A stretch of DNA of 64,000 nucleotides from Nocardia wallacei (lineage in GTDB: Bacteria; Actinomycetota; Actinomycetes; Mycobacteriales; Mycobacteriaceae), in assembly GCF_029869545.1 (NCBI RefSeq), contig NZ_JARWQD010000249.1, positions 1 through 64,000 of the forward strand. Direction: 5' to 3'. The translations under genes and the position numbers were made by a program. Under the pieces are notes generated by a model. It ran no database searches. It saw nothing but the letters and a program-made list of their open reading frames with translations, and was not told where the DNA came from. Below are positions 1 through 10,402 of the stretch, piece after piece. The stretch's first letter is position 1, and each line of letters begins with the position of its first letter.

Positions 1-237
<237 letters not shown>

Positions 238-295
238 TCCGCGTGGGGGCCGGGTCTTGTCGTCCGCCGTGGCGAGATCCTGTGCGGCTGTCGGG

Positions 296-1018
296 TCAGC
301 GGGTGGTGCGTTCGCCGCCGTTTACCGCCAGGACCTGGCCGGTGATCTGGCGGGCGGCCGGGGAGGCGAGGAATCGGACGGTCGCGGCGATGTCGTCGGG
401 TGTGCCCGGCCGGTCGGTGAACGTCGCCGCGATGAGGGCGGAGCGGCGCTCGTCGGTCAGCTTGTCCCGGAAGAATTCGGTGTCGGCGATGTAGCCGGGG
501 GAGACCACGTTGGCGGTCAGGCCCAGCGGGCCGACCGTCCGGGCGAGGTCGACGTTCCAGGAGGCGACGGCCGCCTTCGCCGCGCCGTAGGAGCCCGAGC
601 CCTTGTCGGCCGCGATCGAGCCGATCGTGATGATCGACCCGCCCCGCTGCATCCTGTCCAGGCACGCGACGGTCGGCAGCACCGCCGACAGGAGATTGGC
701 CTCGAAGTTCGCCCGCCAGCCGTCGGCGACCTCCCGCAGCGAGCCGGGCGCGGTGCGGTCGAAGTCGGTTTGTCCGCCCGCGTTGTTGACCAGGACGTCG
801 ATCGGTCCGATCCCGGCGGCGAACGCCTCGACCTGGTCCGGATCAGCGGCATCGAAGCGGGCGGGACGGACGGCGTCGCCGAGATCGGCCGCGGCCGCCT
901 CGAGCACCTGCTGCCGCCGCCCGGTGATCACCACCGCGTCGCCGTCCTGGGCGAAGGCCCGGGCGATCGCCTTGCCGATTCCGGTGCCGCCGCCGGTCAC
1001 CACCACTGTTCTGCCCAT
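296..1018 (-). CDS. SDR family NAD(P)-dependent oxidoreductase
   Basis: A 240-residue classical short-chain dehydrogenase/reductase, predicted to be a cytosolic NAD(P)-dependent oxidoreductase of unknown substrate. The Rossmann motif TGGGTGIG is at residues 8-15, NNAG at 78-81, and the catalytic set is Ser134, Tyr144 and Lys148 (YGAAK). Length is typical of the family. The frame is open upstream to 1090, but the ATG at 1018 is chosen because AGGAGAGG lies just before it and the extra N-terminus would run through the operator. It is divergent from the MarR gene at 1099, with a long palindrome between them, so that regulator very probably controls it. Confidence 0.88.
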   Translation of the reverse strand: MGRTVVVTGGGTGIGKAIARAFAQDGDAVVITGRRQQVLEAAAADLGDAVRPARFDAADPDQVEAFAAGIGPIDVLVNNAGGQTDFDRTAPGSLREVADGWRANFEANLLSAVLPTVACLDRMQRGGSIITIGSIAADKGSGSYGAAKAAVASWNVDLARTVGPLGLTANVVSPGYIADTEFFRDKLTDERRSALIAATFTDRPGTPDDIAATVRFLASPAARQITGQVLAVNGGERTTR

Positions 1019-1049
1019 GTCGATCACCTCTCCTGGTGCGTGCGCTACT

Positions 1050-1090
1050 TTGTTCAGGTCTAAACATACCAGACGTTTAGACCTAAACAA
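1050..1090. promoter_or_regulatory. Operator palindrome between SDR and MarR genes
   Basis: Two 15-nt arms, TTGTTCAGGTCTAAA (1050-1064) and TTTAGACCTAAACAA (1076-1090), are inverted repeats with 14 of 15 positions matching and an 11-nt spacer. The site lies in the 80-nt gap between the divergent SDR (start 1018) and MarR (start 1099) genes. A MarR dimer typically binds such dyads, repressing both promoters; the binding is inferred. Confidence 0.75.
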
Positions 1091-1098
1091 GGGAGTGT

Positions 1099-1644
1099 GT
1101 GGTGGATCTCGACGCGAACGACCCGGTCGATGCGATCGCCCTGGCGTGGGCGCGCGAACGTCCCGGCACGAAGGTGGACTCCATCGGCATCGTCACCAGG
1201 ATCTGGCACGCGGCCAAGCTGCTGGGCGAGGAGCGGCGCCGCACGCTGGCGCGGGCCGGTGCCGACGCCGCCACCCTCGACCTGCTGTCGGTGCTGCGCC
1301 GCAGCGGTCCGCCGTATCGGCTCACCACCCGGGAGCTGGCGGAGGCGACGCTGCTCACGGCGGGCGCGATCTCGCAGCGCGTGAACCGCGCCGTGCGCGA
1401 AGGTCTTGTCACCCGGACCACGCGCACCGACGGTTCCCGCCGGGTCGATGTCGAACTGACACCGGCGGGTCACGAATTGGTCGAGCGGCTCGTCGACGGA
1501 GTGCTGGGACGGGAGGCGGAGCTGGTGTCCCGCCTCGACGAGCGCCAGCAGCGTGAACTCACCGAACTGCTTCGGGCGCTGCTGGAGGGCCTGCATGCCG
1601 AACTCGGCGAACGACGCCCGACGCAGGTCGGCGGCCCGGACTAG
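1099..1644 (+). CDS. MarR family transcriptional regulator
   Basis: A 181-residue winged-helix regulator of the MarR type. The recognition region, with TTRELAEATLLTAGAIS followed by a wing containing Arg-rich residues and TRTDGSRR, lies at about residues 72-115, flanked by dimerisation helices. The start is GTG at 1099 (GTG at 1102 is also possible), preceded by AAGGGAG at 1089-1095. It is divergent from the SDR gene and separated from it by a long palindrome, the usual arrangement of an autoregulated repressor and its target. The inducing ligand cannot be deduced. Confidence 0.85.
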   Translation: MVDLDANDPVDAIALAWARERPGTKVDSIGIVTRIWHAAKLLGEERRRTLARAGADAATLDLLSVLRRSGPPYRLTTRELAEATLLTAGAISQRVNRAVREGLVTRTTRTDGSRRVDVELTPAGHELVERLVDGVLGREAELVSRLDERQQRELTELLRALLEGLHAELGERRPTQVGGPD

Positions 1645-1817
1645 ACCGGGTCTCGGATCGCGGTGCCCGACCGCGTGTTACGCGTTCGACCCGTGGGATT
1701 CGCCACGACGCCTCTCAGCTGCTCATCAGGTTTGCCGTAGTGCTGTCTTAGCGAACGCGGGCAGGGTGACCCGATGCCTGCCCGATTCGCGGGCGGCGTG
1801 GAGTCGAAGGAGACGGT

Positions 1818-2855
1818 GTGCACCTGTCGAAGAGGAGAGCAAGCGCGGCGCTGCTGATGGCCGCGAGCGTGGCGGTGGCGCCGTTACTGGCGGCCGGTCC
1901 CGCCGCGGCGGCCGTGGTGCGGCAGGCCGGGAGCTCCGCCGACGGGTCCTATATCGCCTCGGTCGACGAGGGGGACGGCCGATCGGTGGTCCTGCAGGTG
2001 TACTCGGCGGCGATGGGCAAGCAGATCCAGGTCGATGTGCAGCGCCCCGCCGACACGTCCCGGCCCCGGCCGACCCTGTATCTGCTCAACGGCGCGGGCG
2101 GCGGCGAGGATTCGGCGACGTGGCAGCGGCAGTCCGATGTGCTGCCGTTCCTGGCGACCAAGGATGTCAACGTGGTGCAGCCGGTGGGCGGCAAGTTCAG
2201 TTACTACACCGATTGGCGCGCACCGGATCCCGGCCTCGGCGTCAACAAGTGGCAGACGTTCCTGACCCGGGAACTGCCGCCCCTGATCGACAGGGCCTTC
2301 GGTACCGACGGCACCAATGCCATTGCGGGCCTGTCGATGTCGGGCACCTCGGTGCTGCAGCTGCCGATCGCCGCGCCCGGGTTGTACGAATCCGTTGCGG
2401 CACTGAGCGGTTGCGCCCAGATCAGCGACCCGATCGGCTACGACGCCGTTGCCACCGTGGTGCGGGCGGGCGGCGGCGATCCCGACAATATGTACGGCCC
2501 CAAGGGCGATCCGATGTGGGCGGCCAACGACCCCTACGTGCACGCCGACCGGCTGCGCGGCCTGAACCTGTTCATCTCCAGCGGTTCCGGGCTCCCGGGT
2601 AGGTGGGACACCCTCGACGGTCCGCGCGCGCTGCCCGGTCCCGGCGGACTCGCCAACCAGGTGACCGTCGGCGGGGTGCTGGAGGCGGCCACGAACTACT
2701 GCACCCACAACCTGCAGACCAGGCTGGACCAGCTGGGCATCCCCGCGACCTACGATTTCGATCCCACCGGCACCCATTCCTGGGGTTACTGGGAGGACGA
2801 GCTGAAGCGGTCCTGGCCGGTGCTCGCGCGCGGGCTCGGACTGCCGGAGAACTGA
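1818..2855 (+). CDS. Secreted antigen-85-type mycolyltransferase/esterase
   Basis: A 345-residue exported alpha/beta hydrolase of the antigen 85 family, whose known members transfer mycolates to trehalose and arabinogalactan outside the membrane. Residues 1-32 form a signal peptide ending in an Ala-rich cleavage region. The nucleophile motif GLSMSG is at 171-176 (Ser175 expected as nucleophile), and the family GTHSW histidine motif is near residue 325. The start is GTG at 1818 behind GAAGGAGA. A close paralogue is at 59447-60502; long blocks (such as LYLLNGAGGGEDSATW and NVVQPVGGK) are nearly identical. Whether it makes mycolyl esters or is a plain esterase cannot be decided from sequence. 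Confidence 0.85.
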   Translation: MHLSKRRASAALLMAASVAVAPLLAAGPAAAAVVRQAGSSADGSYIASVDEGDGRSVVLQVYSAAMGKQIQVDVQRPADTSRPRPTLYLLNGAGGGEDSATWQRQSDVLPFLATKDVNVVQPVGGKFSYYTDWRAPDPGLGVNKWQTFLTRELPPLIDRAFGTDGTNAIAGLSMSGTSVLQLPIAAPGLYESVAALSGCAQISDPIGYDAVATVVRAGGGDPDNMYGPKGDPMWAANDPYVHADRLRGLNLFISSGSGLPGRWDTLDGPRALPGPGGLANQVTVGGVLEAATNYCTHNLQTRLDQLGIPATYDFDPTGTHSWGYWEDELKRSWPVLARGLGLPEN

Positions 2856-2861
2856 GCGGGG

Positions 2862-3722
2862 TTATCCGAGACCTTCCGGCGGCCAGCGGCGGAACCCACC
2901 CTCGGAGTCGATGACATTGCCGGTGATCCACGCCGCCTCGTCGGTCGCCAGCCAGGCGATCAGGCGCGCGGGGTCGTCGGGCATGCCCCAACGCCCGGCC
3001 GGGAACTGGTTGGCGACGAAGTCGTAGTCGGCGCCGCTCATGTAGTCGGTGTCGACCGGGCCCGGGTTGATCGTGTTGACGGTGATCCAACGGTCGGCCA
3101 AGGTCGTCGCGAGAGTGCGGGTGATGGACGCGAGCGCGCCCTTCTGCAGCGCGTAGGCGAACTCGCCCGGCATGCCGTCGGCGATGTCCTGCCCGGAGGT
3201 CATCATGACCACGCGCCCGCCCGGTCGCGCCGCCCGCGCCCGGGCGAACGCCTGGATCAGCAGGACCACCGACCGCGTATCGACCGCCCAGTGCGCGTCG
3301 AGCATCTGCGCATCGATGGTGTCCAGGATGCCGTCGTTGCCGCTGAGGCCGTGGTTGGCGATCAGGATATCGATGGGGCCCAGCGCCTTCGACGCCTCGT
3401 CGAGGAGCCGGGCGGGTGCCTGCGGGTCGGACAGGTCGCCCGGCCCCGCGGCGACCCGGGCGGCGGGATCGCCCAGCGCCGCACGCACTCCCGCGACTAC
3501 TTCCTCGGGACGGTCTGCGCCCCAGGGCTTTTCCGCGTCGTGCGGAATATGGTGGTGCAGGTAGACGCTCGCGCCGTGGGCGGCCAGGCGCCGCGCGACG
3601 GCGTAGCCGATGCCGCCGCGCCTGCTGGCGCCGGTGACCAGCGCGGTGCGCCCGCGCAGCGGCAGCGGATCGCGGCGGAGTTCCTCCGGGGTGGGGTCGG
3701 GTAGCAGTGGCATAGCGCGCAT
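2862..3722 (-). CDS. SDR family oxidoreductase
   Basis: A 286-residue short-chain dehydrogenase/reductase resembling 3-oxoacyl reductases. After a Pro-rich N-terminus of about 20 residues, the nucleotide-binding motif TGASRRGGIG spans 30-39. The NNAG motif is degenerate (ANHG, 122-125). Ser176, Tyr190 and Lys194 form the catalytic set, and NPGPVDTDY follows. The gene is convergent with the Ag85-like gene (6-nt gap). Start at ATG 3722; an internal ATG at 3713 is possible, since no strong ribosome site separates them. Substrate unknown. Confidence 0.85.
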   Translation of the reverse strand: MRAMPLLPDPTPEELRRDPLPLRGRTALVTGASRRGGIGYAVARRLAAHGASVYLHHHIPHDAEKPWGADRPEEVVAGVRAALGDPAARVAAGPGDLSDPQAPARLLDEASKALGPIDILIANHGLSGNDGILDTIDAQMLDAHWAVDTRSVVLLIQAFARARAARPGGRVVMMTSGQDIADGMPGEFAYALQKGALASITRTLATTLADRWITVNTINPGPVDTDYMSGADYDFVANQFPAGRWGMPDDPARLIAWLATDEAAWITGNVIDSEGGFRRWPPEGLG

Positions 3723-3851
3723 GGTGTCATTCCCGCCGCGGCCCGGTCACGTAGATTTCCGCGCGATTGCGGACCTGCCGGGGCGACGCGCGACGGATAC
3801 GGCCGGAATGCGACGGGACCACGGCTCGCCCGGTGAGGATGGTGTCTCGGC

Positions 3852-4583
3852 CTACGCGTGGGGCACGGCGGACTGGTCGTCCGCGGATTCGGTGACCGGA
3901 TCCTCGGCGGGTGCCGCGAATTGTTCAGCGCCCCACCGCGCGTCGACGACGAGACCGATCACCCCGAGGGTGATGCACACCCCCGACAGGACGAGGAATC
4001 CCGGCTCGGTGCGGCCGGTGAGCGCATCGCCCAGCACCACGACCCCGATCGTGCCGGGGATGACGCCGACGACCGTGGCCAGCAGGTAGGGGAGCATGCG
4101 CACCGACGACAGGCCCGCGCAGTAGTTGATCACCGAGAACGGCACCGGCGCGATCAGCCGCAGCGACCCCACCGCCAGCCAGCCGCGGCGCTCGAGCCGC
4201 CGGTCCACCGCGCGCACCGCGGGATGACGCAGCCGCGCCGCCACCTGCTCGCGGTCGAGTGCGCGCACCAGCAGCAGGGCCAGCACGGCGCTGACGGTCG
4301 TCGCGCTCACCGCGACCGCGATGCCGAGGATCGGACCGAACAGCAGTCCGGCGCTGAGCGTGAAGACCGTGCGCGGGAACGGCGCCACCGTCACGATCGC
4401 GTGGACGGCGAAAAAGACGAGCGGGAACAGCGGGCCGACCGAATCGGCCCACTCCCGGATCTGCTGCGGGGCCGGGTGCGGCGCCAGCACGGCGATCGCG
4501 ATCAGGGCGCCGCCGAGCGCCAGCAGCGTCAGAACGCGCGGATCGCGGAGTCTCGACAGCACCGCACCTGCTCTCCTCAGCAC
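3852..4583 (-). CDS. TVP38/TMEM64 family membrane protein
   Basis: A 243-residue polytopic membrane protein of the TVP38/TMEM64 (SNARE-associated/VTT) group, related to DedA proteins, which act in lipid scrambling or membrane homeostasis. Hydrophobic segments lie at about 17-37, 50-65, 72-110, 140-155, 163-187 and 195-212. The family core is visible as a Pro/Phe-rich stretch (APFPRTVFTLSAGLLFG, about 67-83) and a conserved APVPFSVINYCAGLS loop near 145-159. GTG start at 4583. It stands alone on its strand. Function in this organism is unknown. Confidence 0.82.
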   Translation of the reverse strand: MLRRAGAVLSRLRDPRVLTLLALGGALIAIAVLAPHPAPQQIREWADSVGPLFPLVFFAVHAIVTVAPFPRTVFTLSAGLLFGPILGIAVAVSATTVSAVLALLLVRALDREQVAARLRHPAVRAVDRRLERRGWLAVGSLRLIAPVPFSVINYCAGLSSVRMLPYLLATVVGVIPGTIGVVVLGDALTGRTEPGFLVLSGVCITLGVIGLVVDARWGAEQFAAPAEDPVTESADDQSAVPHA

Positions 4584-4848
4584 CGAGCCAGGCTACCGGA
4601 GCGCGGGGCGAGGTTACCGGTTGGTAGCGGGAGGCTGGGCGAAGCTCTGGTGGCCGTGCGGTTAGCATCGAAGGAACACCGATGAATGCCCGTTAACTTA
4701 GATGCCTGATGACCTGCTCGAACCGTACTCGACGCGCGGTGTGAACGATACACACAGCGGGTTGCGAAGACGGTGCGAAGGGTTGGGCTTGCGCCCGGAT
4801 ATCCGGTACAGCTGAAGTATCGGATCGAGTGGAAGAGGAACAGCAGCG

Positions 4849-6723
4849 ATGCCGATTGGTTCGGATCCGGGCACGGACGTGGTGCCCGGATATGCCGCAT
4901 GGCGGAAGGGCGTGGCCGGGGTTCTGGCCAAGGCCCGCAAGGTGGATGCGTCCGAGCTCGGCGACGAGCCGGAGAAGCTGCTCGAGGTCTCGACCTACGA
5001 CGGGCTGACCGTGGCCCCGCTCTACACCCGGCGCGACGAGCTGCCCGAGCAGCCGCTGCCGGGTGAGTTCCCGTTCGTGCGCGGCTCGGACGGCACCCGC
5101 GACGTGCAGCGCGGCTGGTATGTCGGCGCTCGCTTCGGCGGGCCGGACGCCGCCGAGGTGAACCGCGAGATCATGGCGGCGCTGGAGAACGGCGTGAGCG
5201 CGGTGTGGCTGGGCGCCGGGGAGCGCGGGGTCGCGGTGGCCGACCTGCCGACGGCGTTGCGGGGCATGCTGTTCGAACTCGCGCCGCTGGTGCTCGATGC
5301 GGGCGCGGACGCGAACGATGCGGCGGCGCAGCTGTTCTCGATCCTGGACGGGTACGCCCTCCCCGGCGACGCGGCCTCGAATCGCGCCGATATCCAGGTC
5401 TCGCTCGGAGCGACGCCACTGACCAGCCGGTTCAGCGAGACGCCGCACGCCGACCTGGACACCGCGGTGTCGCTGGCGCAGCAGGCGATCGCACGACCGG
5501 AGACGGTGCGCGCCCTCACCGTCTGCGGCATCGCCTTCCACAACGCGGGCGCCTCCGACGCGCAGGAGCTGGGCGCCGCCGTGGCCGCGGGCCTGCAGTA
5601 CCTGCGGGCCCTCACCGATGCCGGTGTGGATGTCGCGGATGCCCTGGGCCAGTTGATGTTCCGGTTCGCCGCCACCGACGACCAGTTCGAGACCATCGCG
5701 AAATTCCGTGCGGGACGGCGACTGTGGGCGCGGGTGGCGCACGAGCTGGGTGCGCCCGCGTTCGGCAATGCGCCGCAGTACGCGGTCACCTCGGCGGCGA
5801 TGATGACCCAGCGCGACCCGTGGGTGAACATGCTGCGTACCACGCTGGCCGCCTTCGGCGCCGGTGTCGGCGGCGCCGACTACGTGACCGTGCTGCCGTT
5901 CGACTCGGCGCTGCCCCCGGGCGAACTCGAGGTGTCCCGGGCGTTCTCGGATCGCATGGCCCGCAATACCCAGCTGTTGCTGCTGGAGGAGTCGCATCTG
6001 GGGCACGTGCGCGATCCGGGCGCCGGTTCCTGGTATGTGGAGACCCTCACCGACGAGCTGGCGCATCGGGCGTGGGAGTTCATGCAGGAGATCGAGCGCG
6101 CCGGTGGGTATGCGGCCGCCCTCGACTCCGGACTGCTGGCCGAGCGCATCGCCGCGGTGCGCGAGCGGCGCGAAGCCGATGTGGCACACCGGAAGACGGC
6201 CGTCACCGGGGTCAACGAGTTCCCGAACCTGGCCGAGCAACCGCTGTCGGAGGCGGCGCGGCGGCCGGGTACGGTGGCGCGGTACGGTGCGGCGTTCGAG
6301 GCGCTGCGCAACCGGTCCGACGCCTACCTGGCCGCGCACGGGGCTCGCCCGCGGGCGCTGCTGATCCCGCTGGGTCCGGTGGCCGAGCACAACGTCCGGG
6401 TCACCTTCACCGCCAACCTGCTCGCCTCCGGCGGCATCGAGGCGGTCAATCCGGGTGCCCTCGAGATCGCCGGAATCGCCGCGGCGGCAACCGAATCCGC
6501 GAGCACCATCGCCGTACTGTGCGGCACCGACGCGCGCTACGCCGCCGAGGCCGCGGCCGCGGTCGAGCAGCTGCGCAGCGCCGGTGTCGCCACGGTGCTG
6601 CTGGCCGGGCCGGAGAAGGCGGTCGCCGAACTGTCCGGCACCCAACGGCCCGACGGATTCCTCACCGCCCGCATGGATGCGGTCGCGGCCCTGTCCGGCC
6701 TGCTGGAGAAGGTGGGAGCGTAA
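4849..6723 (+). CDS. mutA: Methylmalonyl-CoA mutase small (beta) subunit
   Basis: A 624-residue small subunit of adenosylcobalamin-dependent methylmalonyl-CoA mutase, which interconverts (R)-methylmalonyl-CoA and succinyl-CoA in propionate, odd-chain and branched-chain metabolism. The N-terminal TIM-barrel domain (about 50-470) keeps family signatures such as [16 protein letters not shown] and [14 protein letters not shown]. The C-terminal flavodoxin-like domain lacks the DxHxxG cobalamin motif, as expected of the non-catalytic subunit. The ATG at 4849 follows GGAAGAGGAA. The stop TAA shares its last A with the mutB ATG (TAATG), so the two subunits are translationally coupled. No cobalamin riboswitch is evident upstream. 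Confidence 0.97.
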   Translation: MPIGSDPGTDVVPGYAAWRKGVAGVLAKARKVDASELGDEPEKLLEVSTYDGLTVAPLYTRRDELPEQPLPGEFPFVRGSDGTRDVQRGWYVGARFGGPDAAEVNREIMAALENGVSAVWLGAGERGVAVADLPTALRGMLFELAPLVLDAGADANDAAAQLFSILDGYALPGDAASNRADIQVSLGATPLTSRFSETPHADLDTAVSLAQQAIARPETVRALTVCGIAFHNAGASDAQELGAAVAAGLQYLRALTDAGVDVADALGQLMFRFAATDDQFETIAKFRAGRRLWARVAHELGAPAFGNAPQYAVTSAAMMTQRDPWVNMLRTTLAAFGAGVGGADYVTVLPFDSALPPGELEVSRAFSDRMARNTQLLLLEESHLGHVRDPGAGSWYVETLTDELAHRAWEFMQEIERAGGYAAALDSGLLAERIAAVRERREADVAHRKTAVTGVNEFPNLAEQPLSEAARRPGTVARYGAAFEALRNRSDAYLAAHGARPRALLIPLGPVAEHNVRVTFTANLLASGGIEAVNPGALEIAGIAAAATESASTIAVLCGTDARYAAEAAAAVEQLRSAGVATVLLAGPEKAVAELSGTQRPDGFLTARMDAVAALSGLLEKVGA

Positions 6724-8984
6724 TGACCACAGGGGAGATCAAGCACGTGATCGGCAGCTTCGCCGACGTCGCACTGGACGATCCCGGTGCCGCGAACGTG
6801 AGCGGCGAACAGGTCGAGGCGTTCGTGCGGGCGGCCGCGTCGGCCAATCACTCCGCGCCCGAACAGCTGGTGTGGCCGACGCCCGAGGGTATCGACGTGC
6901 CACCGGTGTTCACCAAGGCCGACCGCGATCGCATTGCCGCGCAAGGGTATCCGCTGGACTCGGTGCCGGGTGTAGCGCCGTTCCTGCGCGGGCCCTATCC
7001 GACGATGTATGTCAACCAGCCGTGGACGATCCGCCAGTACGCGGGCTTCTCCACCGCGGCCGACTCCAATGCCTTCTACCGGCGCAACCTGGCCGCCGGG
7101 CAGAAGGGGCTGTCGGTCGCGTTCGACCTCGCGACGCACCGCGGCTACGACTCCGACCACCCGCGCGTGACCGGTGACGTCGGCATGGCCGGTGTGGCCA
7201 TCGACTCGATCCTGGACATGCGGGAGCTGTTCGACCACATCCCGCTGGACCAGGTGTCGGTGTCGATGACGATGAACGGCGCGGTGCTGCCGATCCTGGC
7301 GCTGTACGTGGTCGCGGCGGAGGAACAGGGCGTCAAGCCCGAGCAACTGGCCGGAACCATTCAGAACGACATTCTGAAGGAGTTCATGGTCCGCAACACC
7401 TACATCTATCCGCCCAAGCCGTCGATGCGGATCATCTCCGACATCTTCGCCTACACCTCGGCGAAGATGCCGAAGTTCAACTCCATCTCGATCTCCGGCT
7501 ATCACATCCAGGAGGCCGGTGCCACAGCGGATCTGGAGCTGGCCTACACCCTCGCCGACGGGGTCGAATACATCCGCGCCGGGCTGGACGCGGGGATGGA
7601 GATCGACCAGTTCGCGCCCCGGCTGTCGTTCTTCTGGGCGATCGGCATGAACTTCTTCATGGAGGTCGCGAAGCTGCGCGCGGGGCGGCTGCTGTGGAGC
7701 GAGCTGGTGTCGAAGTTCGAGCCCAAGAGCCAGAAATCGCTGTCGCTGCGCACCCATTCGCAGACCTCGGGCTGGTCGCTGACGGCACAGGACGTGTTCA
7801 ACAATGTCGCCCGCACCTGCGTGGAGGCGATGGCCGCGACCCAGGGACACACCCAGTCGCTGCACACCAACGCGCTCGACGAGGCGCTGGCGCTGCCGAC
7901 GGACTTCTCCGCCCGCATCGCCCGCAACACCCAGCTGCTGATCCAGCAGGAGTCCAACACGACCCGGCCGATCGATCCGTGGGGCGGCTCGTACTATCTG
8001 GAGTGGCTGACCCATCAGCTCGCCGAGCGGGCCCGCGCGCACATCGCCGAGGTGGAGGCGCACGGCGGTATGGCGCAGGCGATTTCGGAGGGCATCCCGA
8101 AGCTGCGCATCGAGGAGGCCGCCGCCCGCACGCAGGCCCGCATCGATACCGGGCAGCAGCCGGTCATCGGCGTGAACAAGTACCAGGTGGAAGAGGATCA
8201 GCAGATCGAGGTCCTCAAGGTCGAGAACTCGCGGGTGCGCGCCGAGCAGGAGGCGAAGCTGCGGCGGCTGCGGGCCGAGCGCGATTCGGCCGAGGTCGAG
8301 CGGGCGCTGGGCGAATTGAGCAGGGCCGCCGCGGCTTCCGGCGGTGGCATGGAGAACAATCTGCTCGCCCTGGCCATCGACGCCGCCCGCGCCAAGGCCA
8401 CCGTCGGCGAGATCTCCGACGCGCTGGAGCAGGTGTACGGGCGCCATCAGGCCGAAATCCGCACTCTCTCAGGTGTTTACCGCGAGGAGGCCGGTAAGGT
8501 GACCAACATCAGCAGGGCCATCGACCTGGTGGAGGAGTTCGCCGAGGCCGAGGGCCGCCGCCCCCGCATCCTGGTGGCCAAGATGGGCCAGGACGGCCAC
8601 GACCGGGGCCAGAAGGTGATCGCCACGGCCTTCGCGGATCTCGGTTTCGACGTCGATGTGGGCCCGCTGTTCCAGACCCCGGACGAGGTGGCGCGGCAGG
8701 CGGCCGACAACGACGTGCACGTGGTGGGCGTGTCGTCGCTGGCGGCCGGTCACCTCACGCTGGTGCCCGCCCTGCGGCAGGCACTGGCCGAGGTCGGACG
8801 GCCCGACATCATGGTGATCGTCGGCGGCGTCATCCCGCCCGGCGATTTCGAGGAGCTGTACCAGGCGGGCGCCGCGGCGATCTTCCCACCGGGCACCGTG
8901 ATCGCCGATGCGGCGGTCGACCTGCTGAAGAAGCTGGCAGGGGAACTGGGCCACGAGATCGGCGCGCAGCCCGGAGCGGAATGA
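6723..8984 (+). CDS. mutB: Methylmalonyl-CoA mutase large (alpha) subunit
   Basis: A 753-residue catalytic subunit of methylmalonyl-CoA mutase. The substrate-binding barrel contains the hallmark region around [20 protein letters not shown] near residues 90-110. The C-terminal cobalamin domain has DGHDRG at about 623-628, whose His is the lower axial cobalt ligand, and a GGVIPP loop near 700. It starts by a 1-nt overlap with mutA and ends by an ATGA overlap with meaB, so the three genes form one coupled operon supplying enzyme and chaperone in fixed ratio. The length is full. Confidence 0.98.
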   Translation: MTTGEIKHVIGSFADVALDDPGAANVSGEQVEAFVRAAASANHSAPEQLVWPTPEGIDVPPVFTKADRDRIAAQGYPLDSVPGVAPFLRGPYPTMYVNQPWTIRQYAGFSTAADSNAFYRRNLAAGQKGLSVAFDLATHRGYDSDHPRVTGDVGMAGVAIDSILDMRELFDHIPLDQVSVSMTMNGAVLPILALYVVAAEEQGVKPEQLAGTIQNDILKEFMVRNTYIYPPKPSMRIISDIFAYTSAKMPKFNSISISGYHIQEAGATADLELAYTLADGVEYIRAGLDAGMEIDQFAPRLSFFWAIGMNFFMEVAKLRAGRLLWSELVSKFEPKSQKSLSLRTHSQTSGWSLTAQDVFNNVARTCVEAMAATQGHTQSLHTNALDEALALPTDFSARIARNTQLLIQQESNTTRPIDPWGGSYYLEWLTHQLAERARAHIAEVEAHGGMAQAISEGIPKLRIEEAAARTQARIDTGQQPVIGVNKYQVEEDQQIEVLKVENSRVRAEQEAKLRRLRAERDSAEVERALGELSRAAAASGGGMENNLLALAIDAARAKATVGEISDALEQVYGRHQAEIRTLSGVYREEAGKVTNISRAIDLVEEFAEAEGRRPRILVAKMGQDGHDRGQKVIATAFADLGFDVDVGPLFQTPDEVARQAADNDVHVVGVSSLAAGHLTLVPALRQALAEVGRPDIMVIVGGVIPPGDFEELYQAGAAAIFPPGTVIADAAVDLLKKLAGELGHEIGAQPGAE

Positions 8985-10216
8985 GCAAGGGCGCTGGAGC
9001 GGACAACGATGCCGGATCCCCTGCCGACGGCGAGGAGCGAGCGGGACAGCGTGATCCGGGCGCGGTATCCGATCGCCTGCCCGGCGGGCCGGGGCGCGCG
9101 CACAGTCCTGCGCAGACCGGGGGTGCATCGGTGAATATCGCTGGTACGCAGGCGCTGTCGACTGAGCGCGGGTTCGCCCCGGCCGGTCGGGGCGCATCAC
9201 CGGCCTCCGGTGGCAAGGCCGGGGGACGCCGTGAGATCGACGTGGAGCAGCTCGCGCAGGCCGTGCGCGGGGGCGAGCGCGCGGCCCTCGCGCGAGCCAT
9301 CACGCTGGTCGAGTCGACCCGGGCCGATCACCGCGACGCGGCGCAGCGGCTGCTGCTGGCGCTCGGGACCGACACCGCACAGGTCGAGTCGAACCGGGTG
9401 GGCATCACCGGCGTTCCGGGCGTGGGTAAGTCGACATTCATCGATGCGCTGGGCATGTCCCTGATCGAGGCGGGGCATCGGGTCGCGGTGCTGGCCGTGG
9501 ACCCCTCCTCGACCAGGACGGGCGGATCGATCCTGGGCGACAAGACCCGGATGGCGAAACTCTCGCTGGAGCGCGACGCCTACATCCGGCCGTCGCCGAC
9601 CGCGGGCACGCTCGGCGGCGTGGCGAAGGCGACGCGCGAGACCATCGTGCTGCTGGAATCCGCGGGCTACGACGTGATCCTGGTGGAGACCGTCGGCGTC
9701 GGACAGTCGGAGGTGACCGTCGCCAATATGGTCGACGTGTTCTGCTTCCTCACCCTGGCCCGCACCGGAGATCAGTTGCAGGGCATCAAGAAGGGCGTGC
9801 TGGAGCTGGCCGACCTGGTGGCGGTGAACAAGGCCGACGGCAAGCACGCGATCGAGGCCAAGGCCGCCGCGCGCGAGCTGCAGGGCGCCATGCGGCTCAT
9901 CCACCCGCGCGAATCGCTCTGGCGCCCACCGGTTCTCACCATGAGCGGGCTGAACGGCACCGGACTGGACCGCTTCTGGGATACGGTGCTCGAACATCGC
10001 CGGGTCCTCACCGAGGCGGGGGAGTTCGCCGAGAAGCGCCGCCGCCAGCAGGTCGACTGGACCTGGACCATGGTGCACGACCAGCTGCTGCGCCGCCTCG
10101 CCGACAGCCCCGGCGTGAAATCCGTTCGGGGACAGGTCGAGAAGGCCGTCCGCGACGGCTCACTCACCCCCGCCCTCGCCGCCGAGGAACTCCTGCGCGT
10201 CTTCGACGACCGCTGA
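8981..10216 (+). CDS. meaB: MeaB-type GTPase, methylmalonyl-CoA mutase chaperone
   Basis: A G3E-family GTPase that loads and protects the cofactor of methylmalonyl-CoA mutase. The Walker A motif GVPGVGKST lies at about residues 146-154; further G-protein motifs include the switch-type [18 protein letters not shown] block, the ETVGVGQSE block and NKAD for guanine recognition. Starting at the ATG that overlaps the mutB stop gives 411 residues, about 80 more than most homologues. The extra N-terminus is Gly/Ala/Arg-rich and low in complexity. An in-frame GTG at 9131 would remove 50 of these residues. The ATGA coupling favours the longer form. Confidence 0.93.
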   Translation: MSKGAGADNDAGSPADGEERAGQRDPGAVSDRLPGGPGRAHSPAQTGGASVNIAGTQALSTERGFAPAGRGASPASGGKAGGRREIDVEQLAQAVRGGERAALARAITLVESTRADHRDAAQRLLLALGTDTAQVESNRVGITGVPGVGKSTFIDALGMSLIEAGHRVAVLAVDPSSTRTGGSILGDKTRMAKLSLERDAYIRPSPTAGTLGGVAKATRETIVLLESAGYDVILVETVGVGQSEVTVANMVDVFCFLTLARTGDQLQGIKKGVLELADLVAVNKADGKHAIEAKAAARELQGAMRLIHPRESLWRPPVLTMSGLNGTGLDRFWDTVLEHRRVLTEAGEFAEKRRRQQVDWTWTMVHDQLLRRLADSPGVKSVRGQVEKAVRDGSLTPALAAEELLRVFDDR

Positions 10217-10402
10217 CCCCGGGTGTGCGCACGGCCCTGCGCTACGCCGGGCCGACACCAGGCCGGACCGGTACCAGCCCGCCGCGTCGAGCCTGCCTCG
10301 CGCGCACCATGCGGCGGTGATGTCGGCCGCGCAGGCCGGTGCCCGTGGTCGTCGTGGCCGCGCCTCTCTCCTTCGGGCGATCTTCCCGCATAAGCTGCAC
10401 CC

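Noticed and set aside
4584..4848. Possible cobalamin riboswitch before mutA
   Set aside because: The gap lacks the B12-box consensus and the supporting stems I would expect, so I do not call one.
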